A DNA stretch of 12,835 bases from Piscirickettsiaceae bacterium (GTDB taxonomy: Bacteria; Pseudomonadota; Gammaproteobacteria; Nitrosococcales; Methylophagaceae). The stretch covers positions 1-12,835 of the forward strand of contig JABGUA010000089.1 of the NCBI GenBank assembly GCA_018646825.1, given 5' to 3'. The position numbers and the translations under genes are program-made. Each line of letters opens with the position of its first letter. Position 1 is the first letter of the stretch. The notes below the pieces were generated by a model. It was given only the letters and a program-made list of their open reading frames with translations, did no database searches and was not told the origin of the DNA. This document shows, piece after piece, positions 7,493 through 12,835 of the stretch.

Positions 7493-9033
7493 ATGAATAA
7501 GAACAAGAATATAGTAACGCGTCCTTTGATGACTGCCGCAGGATTGTCTTTGCTAGTTGGTTGTGCTTCAAATCAAGCACCAGATATGGATCTACATGCT
7601 GCTAGCGCACAAGAGTTGGCGAGTAAAAGTACTGAATTAGATAAGCGCGCAAGTGAGTTAGCTCGTCAAGAATCAGCATTGGCGGCAATGCAATCAATGC
7701 CAATGGCAGCAGCAGGTGATTTATTACCCGTTGATGCTAAAACAGGTGAATGTTATGCCCGTGTTTGGGTTGAGCCAAAATTTAAGACGGTTCCCAATCT
7801 GTTCTAGCGAGCGAAGCGAGTGAGACTGTCAGCATTATTCCTGCACGTTATGAAATGGTAACGGAGCAAGTTTTAGTGAGCGATGCTGATTACCGTATCG
7901 AAACACAACCAGCGACTTATAGAACTGAATCAGAACGTCGTTTAGTGAGTGCAGGATCAACCCATTGGATGACGAGTTTAGATCGTGGTGCTGCACCAGC
8001 AAGCCATGAGTTATTAACGGCTGCTAAAAATGGCGGTATTGATTTAGATGGTGCTACGCCAGGCATGTGTTACCACGAGCATTACATGCCAGCAAAATAT
8101 GAATATGAAGACGAAACGGTATTAGTGAAAGGGGCTTATGAAACCGTTTCTGTTTCTAAACCTGAATATCGGATGGTTGAGAAGCAAGTTTTGGTTAAGG
8201 AAGCCTCTAAAGTACTTAAAACAGTGCCTGCTCAATACAGTACTGAAACTGAGCAATTGATTGATGTCGCTGCACATACGATTTGGAAGAAAGGCACAGG
8301 TCCTATTCAGAAGATTGATGAAGCAACCGGTGAGATCATGTGTTTAGTTGAAGTACCTGCAACCTACAAAACAGTGAGCCGTCGTGTATTGGCATCGCCT
8401 GCGATGACACAAGAAATCGATGTTCCTGCTGTATACAAAACTGTTCAAGTTCGTGAGTTAGTGTCGGGTGCACAAGAAACTAGAAATGAAGTACCTGCTG
8501 CTTACGATACGGTTAAAGTTAAAAAACAAGTTTCTGATGTTGCGTTTGTATGGCATGAGGTTCATAACAAAGAACACCCTGCAGCAACACGTACGGGTAA
8601 TAAAATTTGTTTAACTGAAAAAGCGGCTGTGTATGAAACAGTGACATCAACGGTTGTTGATACACCTGCTAGTTCACATCGTGTTGAAGTCCCGGCTGTT
8701 TATAAAACAGTGGAAGTCAGCAAATTGGTTTCACAAGCACAAGAAGTGAGAGAAGAAATTCCAGCTGAATACAATACGGTTGTTTCTCAGGAGCTTGAAA
8801 CAGAAGGCTTTATGGAATGGCGTTCAATTCTATGTAAAACGAATATGACAGCAAGTACGGTTGCTGATATTCAACGTGCATTGATGCAACGTGAATACAA
8901 TCCAGGTGTAATTGATGGTGTGATTGGTTTAGATACGATTGGTGCGATGAATGCATTCCAGCGTGATAATAGTCTGCCTGTTGATAAGTACATCAATATG
9001 GAAACGGTAAAAGCACTAGGTGTTGATTTGTAA
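7493..9033 (+). pseudogene. Tandem-repeat lipoprotein with C-terminal peptidoglycan-binding domain; frameshifted
   Basis: The gene starts at ATG 7493 behind a good AAGGA site. Its N-terminus is a lipoprotein signal (MNKNKNIVTR, hydrophobic core, lipobox LVGC with Cys25). A short helical stretch follows (about 40-68, with SKSTELDKRASELARQESAL, probably coiled coil). The open frame ends at a TAG (7805-7807) just after KFKTV. Homologous coding resumes in the next frame, open from 7786 to 9033. One added T near 7790-7795 restores KTVSQSVLASEASETV and joins the parts into 513 residues. The body is four Cys-headed repeats. The last 60 or so residues (about 455-513, with ADIQRALMQREYNPGVIDGVIGLDTIGAMNAFQ, split here by family convention) form a PG_binding_1 helical domain. 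The protein would be anchored in a membrane by lipid while gripping cell wall. It is either a true pseudogene or a gene with a sequencing error; no family name is recognised for the repeat region. Confidence 0.75.
7751..8835 (+). repeat. Coding tandem repeats, each headed by a cysteine
   Basis: Within the frame-corrected lipoprotein, Cys codons at 7751, 8068, 8341, 8608 and 8833 begin successive units of about 106, 91, 89 and 75 residues. Each unit holds about three sub-repeats of some 23 residues of the form VPAxYxTVxxxxLVxxAxE. Each unit then has a Trp-containing segment (HWMTSLD, IWKKGTGP, VWHEVHNK, EWRSILCK) before the next Cys. The repeat is clear in the protein but divergent in DNA, so it is an old repeat and not a recent tandem duplication. 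Confidence 0.8.
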
Positions 9034-9070
9034 TTCTTTAGCACTTACCCCTAAACGGGCGTAGATCCGT

Positions 9071-9115
9071 GATTTGGCCCCAGTTATCGAGTTTCGATTG
9101 TTGGGGCCTTTTTTT
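9071..9115 (+). terminator. Intrinsic terminator after the repeat lipoprotein gene
   Basis: GGCCCCA (9076-9082) pairs with TGGGGCC (9102-9108), and the stem continues through ATCGA and TCGAT around a GTT loop. It is followed by a run of seven T (9109-9115). It lies about 40 bp past the stop codon, so the next gene needs its own promoter. Confidence 0.9.
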
Positions 9116-9187
9116 GTGCGATGGTTAATTTTTTGACGTAGCTCACAAAACGGTATTTTAGTCCATTTTAGCTTCATGTACTGAGAC

Positions 9188-9216
9188 TATAATCCAAGCA
9201 TGTCAAGGAGTTAGCG
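9188..9216 (+). promoter_or_regulatory. Promoter -10 box and ribosome-binding site of the SH3-domain gene
   Basis: TATAAT at 9188-9193 is a perfect -10 box. The best -35 candidate at normal spacing (near 9165) is poor. AAGGAG at 9205-9210 sits 6 nt before the ATG at 9217, which is ideal and decides that ATG as the start in preference to the internal TTG at 9246. The leader would be only about 17 nt. Confidence 0.55.
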
Positions 9217-10148
9217 ATGGGCTTAAATTTTTTTTAAAAACAATATTGGCCGGGGCTTTGGTTTTGAGTGTGAGCGCTTCTGCTATGTCGCCTACTTATA
9301 TTAATGAAGGCACACAGACGAGTGGGCAAGGTCAAGCAACAGGTATGAGTCCTGTCCATTATACGTTTGATCCAGAGTTTCATCGCTCACCACCAAATTG
9401 TATTGCTGTGATGCCTTTACGTAGACAAGTTAAAACAGCTTTTCTACCCGAAACAGGTCCAGAAATCAGTGATATAGAGTTAAAACAACTTCGCCGTGTT
9501 TTATATTCACACCTTGCACCTTATCCCTATAAAGATGTTGAGCTTGCTCGTATTAATCAAGCGGTAAAAAAATATAGTGATTCACCTGTGAGTTATCGAG
9601 GACTGGCAAAACATTTGGATTGCGATAGCTTATTAGTTGGAGAAGTGACGGATTTTGGTACCCAATTTTTTGGTATTTATTCTCAGACATCGGTTGGTAT
9701 TAAGTTACGTTTGATTCGAGCTAAAGATAATCATCAGTTATGGCAGGGCCGACATATTGCATCTAGCCATGGGGGGAGCTTTCCGTTAACACCGGTTGAT
9801 GTTGCGATGGGACTTTACTACGCGACCAGCAATATTAGTGATGAACAAATTGTTCGGGTAGGTGATGATTTATTCCGACGTTTATTACTGACATGGGATC
9901 GCAGTGACGCTCTTGATCTGCAACGGGCTATGCAAGCAAAGGTTGAATCAAGATCATCGGATTTCTATGTGAAGCCGCGTCATTTGAATTTACGTTCTGG
10001 CCCGGGTATGAAATTTAGCGCCAGTACCGTATTAAAACAGAATGATGTGTTGACGTTATTAGATGAACGCCATACGCCTTGGCTGCAAGTCAAAATGTCT
10101 GACGGGCAGCTCGGCTATGTACATCAGCGTTATATCGCGTCTTATTAG
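9217..10148 (+). CDS. Secreted protein with C-terminal bacterial SH3 domain; start separated from body by a T8 run
   Basis: The best start is ATG 9217 (strong ribosome-binding site), but its frame meets TAA at 9235-9237 after six codons. The main frame is open from upstream of 9246 to 10148. Adding one T to the eight-T run (9228-9235) joins them into 310 residues with a normal signal peptide: MGLNFFLKTILAGALVLSVS, probable cleavage after ASA. Without the join, only a TTG at 9246 with no ribosome-binding site is available, giving 300 residues and a signal without positive charge. The middle domain (about 50-230, PPNCIAVMPL, LAKHLDCDSLLVGEVTDF, DNHQLWQGRH) resembles CsgG/GNA1162-type envelope proteins, though this is tentative. 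The last 60 residues (about 249-310, NLRSGPGMKFS, WLQVKMSDGQLGYVHQRYI) are an SH3_3 domain, which often binds cell wall. A role in the envelope is inferred; the substrate is unknown. Confidence 0.7.
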
Positions 10149-11530
10149 CTTAGGGTTTTACGGGCTTTTGCAATCGCACTTCTAACTTGGTTTGGTGCTG
10201 TGCCCCCCAGATGGTCACGTGCAGCGACCGAACCTTCTAATGTCAGTACTTCAAATACATCGTCAGTGATATGGGCAGAGAAGTTTTGTAATTCTGTTAG
10301 AGATAATTCAGACAAATCTTTTTGGTGTTTGATGCCATAGGCGACAGATAGGCCAACCACTTCATGGGCATCACGAAAGGCGACGCCTTTCCGTACTAAA
10401 TAATCAGCGAGATCGGTTGCTGTCGCATAGCCTCGTAAAGCAGCTTGACGCATATTATCGGGTTTGACGGTGATGGCATTCATCATGTCGGCATAGACGC
10501 GAAGTGAGCCGAGTAAGGTATCGATGGTATCGAATAACGGTTCTTTGTCTTCTTGATTGTCTTTGTTATAGGCCAAAGGTTGGTTTTTCATCAAGGTGAA
10601 TAAGTTGAATAAATTACCGTAAACACGGCTCGTTTTACCGCGAATCAATTCTGGTACATCTGGGTTTTTCTTTTGCGGCATGATCGATGAACCGGTGCAA
10701 AAAGCATCACCGAGATCAACAAAATCAAATTGGGCTGATGACCAAATAATCAATTCTTCAGAAAAGCGCGAGAGATGCATCATCAATAATGAGGCAAAGC
10801 TATTAAATTCGATGGCAAAATCACGATCGCTGACGGCATCTAAGGAGTTTTGGCAAATGCGTTCAAAGCCTAACAGTTCCGCCGTTTGCTCTCGATCGAT
10901 AGCAAAGGTCGTACCGGCTAATGCGGCAGCGCCAAGCGGTAGTGTGTTGATGCGCTTTAGACAGTCATCAAGCCGTTCGGCATCGCGACATAGCATTTCA
11001 TACCAAGCCATCATGTGATGACCAAAAGTGACAGGCTGTGCGGTTTGCAAGTGGGTGAAACCAGGCAGAATAGTGTCAGCTTCTCTTTCAGCGACATCTA
11101 ATAAGGCCGTTTGTAAGCGGATTAATTGCTGGGCAATGGGCGCCGCCATATCTCGCAGATAGAGTCTGATATCGGTGGCAACTTGGTCATTGCGTGAACG
11201 GCCGGTGTGGAGTTTTTTACCTACTTCGCCAATAAGGCTGATCAGTCTGGCTTCGATGTTCATATGGACATCTTCTTGGGCGATAGACCATTCGAATTGA
11301 TCGTCGTCTATTTCTTTGCGGATGGTGTTGAGACCAGTGATGATTTGATCGCGCTCAGCTTCAGTCAGAATGCCGACACTGCTCAGCATGGTGGCATGGG
11401 CGATAGAGCCATTAATGTCTTGTTGATATAAACGTTGGTCAAACTGTACAGAGGCCGTGAACTCTTCTACGAAGGCATTCGTTGGTTGCGTTAGGCGCGC
11501 TGATGAGAGTTTTTTATTGGGTGTAGTCAT
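10145..11530 (-). CDS. argH: Argininosuccinate lyase
   Basis: This cytoplasmic enzyme catalyses the last step of arginine synthesis, splitting argininosuccinate to arginine and fumarate. I choose the ATG at 11530 (461 residues, the family's usual 457-465). A TTG at 11557 would add nine residues but has no support. Key motifs are present: HTGRSRNDQVATD, the catalytic-His segment GFTHLQTAQPVTF, and the flexible signature loop GSSIMPQKKNPD with the catalytic Ser. PLAYNKDNQEDKE and a normal C-terminal helical domain follow. One oddity is at residues 8-13: LSSARL stands where almost all family members have LWGGRF, with only L and R kept. The gene converges on the SH3-domain gene with overlapping stop codons and diverges from hemC, an arrangement common in gammaproteobacteria. 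Confidence 0.96.
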   Translation of the reverse strand: MTTPNKKLSSARLTQPTNAFVEEFTASVQFDQRLYQQDINGSIAHATMLSSVGILTEAERDQIITGLNTIRKEIDDDQFEWSIAQEDVHMNIEARLISLIGEVGKKLHTGRSRNDQVATDIRLYLRDMAAPIAQQLIRLQTALLDVAEREADTILPGFTHLQTAQPVTFGHHMMAWYEMLCRDAERLDDCLKRINTLPLGAAALAGTTFAIDREQTAELLGFERICQNSLDAVSDRDFAIEFNSFASLLMMHLSRFSEELIIWSSAQFDFVDLGDAFCTGSSIMPQKKNPDVPELIRGKTSRVYGNLFNLFTLMKNQPLAYNKDNQEDKEPLFDTIDTLLGSLRVYADMMNAITVKPDNMRQAALRGYATATDLADYLVRKGVAFRDAHEVVGLSVAYGIKHQKDLSELSLTELQNFSAHITDDVFEVLTLEGSVAARDHLGGTAPNQVRSAIAKARKTLS

Positions 11531-11561
11531 GGTTTCAGTCTTTAGACGTTTAAACAAAAAA

Positions 11562-11574
11562 CGCTATTATAGCG
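11562..11574 (-). promoter_or_regulatory. Likely argH -10 box inside a palindrome
   Basis: On the minus strand a perfect TATAAT (11566-11571) lies 36 bp before the argH ATG. It is embedded in the palindrome CGCTAT-T-ATAGCG (11562-11574). No strong -35 hexamer is seen at 16-18 bp. The palindrome could be an operator or chance; it does not match an ArgR box that I can recognise. Confidence 0.45.
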
Positions 11575-11605
11575 CGTAATGACGCGGGGACTGGCGATTG
11601 GCATT

Positions 11606-11633
11606 TTGGTCAGTAGAAATCAGAGTCTATGAT
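11606..11633 (+). promoter_or_regulatory. Possible hemC promoter
   Basis: TTGGTC (11606-11611) and TATGAT (11628-11633) are spaced by 16 bp, with the -10 five of six to consensus and a weak -35. An alternative is the extended -10 TGTTAGACT at 11648-11656. Either would serve hemC, whose own ribosome-binding site is weak. Confidence 0.3.
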
Positions 11634-11689
11634 GGATTCCTTGTGGCTGTTAGACTGCACTTAACCAACATCATGAGCAGTAAAAATAG

Positions 11690-12631
11690 ATGACAAAAAG
11701 AATTATAAAGATTGCCACTCGAAAGAGCCCTTTGGCAATGTGGCAAGCTGAGTTTGTTCGTGACCGTTTGCTTGAGTTACATCCCGATCTTGAGATTGAG
11801 CTGGTTAAGATGACAACCCAAGGTGATAAAATTTTGGATACGCCGCTGGCAAAAATTGGGGGTAAAGGGCTGTTTGTTAAGGAACTAGAGCAAGGCATGT
11901 TGGCCGGTGATGCGGATATTGCCGTCCATTCTATGAAAGATGTGCCGATGCACTTGCCTGAAGGATTACATTTACCTGTCATTTGCCAACGTGAAGATCC
12001 ACGTGATGCGTTTGTGTCTAATACCTTTTCCTCTTTGGCGGATTTACCCGCCGGCTCGAAAGTGGGTACATCAAGTTTGCGCCGTGAGTGTCAGTTGCGA
12101 ACACATAGGCCTGATCTTGAAGTGTTGCCTCTGAGAGGCAATGTGAATACCCGATTGGCTAAATTGGATGATGGTCAGTTCGATGCGATTATTTTGGCCT
12201 CGGCTGGGTTAAAGCGATTGGGGTTTGAAGATCGTATTCGTGAAGCCATGACACCTGAGCAGAGTTTGCCTGCAGTGGGTCAAGGCGCTGTCGGGATTGA
12301 GACCCGTGTTGATGATGTTGAAATTAATGCTTTACTTGCGCCGCTACGCTGTCCCCGGACTTGGATTGTGGTGTCGGCAGAACGCGCGATGAATCGTCGT
12401 TTGGCGGGGGGCTGTCAGGTTCCGATAGCCGGATTTGCACTGATCGATGGTGATGAGGTTTGGCTGCGTGGTTTAGTCGGTATGCCTGATGGTAGTCAAA
12501 TGTTGATGGCCGATGCTCGTGCCAGAGTTGAAGATGCCGAAGCGTTGGGTGAGGCCATTGCGGAAAATTTGTTAGCACAAGGTGCAGATAAGATTTTAGC
12601 TGAGGTTTATGGCGATGGGCCTACCGCTTAA
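11690..12631 (+). CDS. hemC: Hydroxymethylbilane synthase (porphobilinogen deaminase)
   Basis: This enzyme joins four porphobilinogen molecules into hydroxymethylbilane in haem and sirohaem synthesis, in the cytoplasm. The length of 313 residues equals that of the E. coli enzyme. Family features are ATRKSPLAMWQA near the N-terminus, TQGDKILD, KGLFVKELE, catalytic Asp84 in HSMKDVP, GTSSLRRECQL, LRGNVNTRL, PAVGQGA and AERAMNRRLAGGCQVP. Cys242 in the last of these is the attachment site of the dipyrromethane cofactor, and both residue numbers match E. coli. The usual charged stretch before AERAMN reads RCPRTWIVVS, with Val in place of the common Arg, a mild deviation. The start ATG has a weak ribosome-binding site. 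hemD overlaps the 3' end, so the two are co-translated. Confidence 0.97.
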   Translation: MTKRIIKIATRKSPLAMWQAEFVRDRLLELHPDLEIELVKMTTQGDKILDTPLAKIGGKGLFVKELEQGMLAGDADIAVHSMKDVPMHLPEGLHLPVICQREDPRDAFVSNTFSSLADLPAGSKVGTSSLRRECQLRTHRPDLEVLPLRGNVNTRLAKLDDGQFDAIILASAGLKRLGFEDRIREAMTPEQSLPAVGQGAVGIETRVDDVEINALLAPLRCPRTWIVVSAERAMNRRLAGGCQVPIAGFALIDGDEVWLRGLVGMPDGSQMLMADARARVEDAEALGEAIAENLLAQGADKILAEVYGDGPTA

Positions 12632-12835
12632 AGGTATCCGTGTTTTAGTCACACGGCCCGAGGCGCAAGCAAAAACGTTATTGGAAAGGTTGGTTACGTT
12701 GGGTGCTGAAGTCGTGGCGTTGCCAGTGATAGAGATTGTTGCTATTGCACCAACATCTTGGTTAGCTGTTGATCTGACTGAGCAGGATATGCTGATTTTT
12801 GTGAGTCGGAATGCCGTGCTGTCTTTTATGGCTGG
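12615..12835 (+). CDS. hemD: Uroporphyrinogen-III synthase, 3' end missing
   Basis: The product would close hydroxymethylbilane into uroporphyrinogen III, the step after HemC. Only the first 73 codons are in the window. The features seen are LKGIRVLVTRPEAQA at the N-terminus, then LLERLVTLGAEVVALPVIEI and MLIFVSRNAV, all typical of HemD. Two in-frame starts exist, at 12609 and 12615. I prefer 12615, which is 9 nt after GAGG (12602-12605). The start lies 17 bp inside the end of hemC, suggesting translational coupling. The gene continues beyond the right edge. Confidence 0.9.
   Translation, partial: MGLPLKGIRVLVTRPEAQAKTLLERLVTLGAEVVALPVIEIVAIAPTSWLAVDLTEQDMLIFVSRNAVLSFMA

Noticed and set aside
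7805..7823. Repeat-like GCGAGCGAAGCGAGTGAG near the frameshift, as a possible small insertion
   Set aside because: It encodes ASEASE, which fits the expected protein repeat, so it is ordinary coding sequence.
7855..9033. A separate gene starting at ATG 7855
   Set aside because: There is no ribosome-binding site, and the frame is homologous well upstream of that ATG. It is the 3' part of the frameshifted lipoprotein gene.
9132..9137. TTGACG as the -35 box of the SH3-domain gene
   Set aside because: It is about 50 bp from the TATAAT box, far outside the workable spacing.
11673..11693. Six-codon ORF ending in ATGA at the hemC start, as a leader peptide
   Set aside because: It has no ribosome-binding site and no regulatory structure around it, so the overlap is probably chance.
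1..12835. CRISPR arrays, tRNA or rRNA genes, integrases, transposases, toxin-antitoxin pairs
   Set aside because: I read both strands for these and saw none. The remaining open frames on opposite strands of known genes are shadows of codon bias.

Overview
The window (about 12.8 kb, moderate GC) looks like a chromosomal segment of a gammaproteobacterium. The evidence is an F1-ATPase beta subunit very close to the E. coli protein, the gene order atpD-atpC-glmU, and an argH gene divergent from hemC-hemD. The overall flavour suggests a Methylophaga- or Thiotrichales-type marine lineage, but that is a weak impression from memory. I see no rRNA, tRNA, CRISPR array, integrase or transposase.

Layout. 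(1) Positions 2-1598 hold the end of the ATP synthase operon: atpD, cut off at its 5' end by the window edge, then atpC and a strong intrinsic terminator. (2) glmU at 1763-3127 has its own likely promoter and makes UDP-GlcNAc for peptidoglycan and LPS. It is followed at 19 bp by a broken HNH endonuclease gene (3147-3648) and a structured intergenic element (about 3680-3880) that looks like a dispersed repeat. (3) The minus-strand block at 3890-7163 holds a six-helix DUF2189 membrane protein, a DegQ/DegP-type periplasmic protease and a CbpA-type J-domain co-chaperone. The chaperone and protease genes are 21 bp apart. They lie behind a sequence that closely matches a sigma-32 heat-shock promoter, so they look like a protein quality-control operon. 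(4) Positions 7493-10148 hold two exported envelope proteins on the plus strand: a lipoprotein made of Cys-headed tandem repeats ending in a peptidoglycan-binding domain, and a secreted protein ending in a bacterial SH3 domain. Each carries an apparent one-base deletion relative to the frame that restores a full-length protein. (5) argH (minus strand) converges on the SH3 gene with a 4-bp overlap of stop codons and diverges from hemC, which overlaps the start of hemD (tetrapyrrole synthesis; hemD runs off the window).

Most of the window is ordinary housekeeping. The parts worth a second look are the Cys-headed repeat lipoprotein and its SH3 neighbour, the cluster of one-base lesions in three non-housekeeping genes (real decay, slippage-controlled expression, or sequencing error), the heat-shock promoter, the altered N-terminal motif of ArgH, and the dispersed-repeat-like element. 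I do not see convincing evidence of a wholly new multi-gene system.
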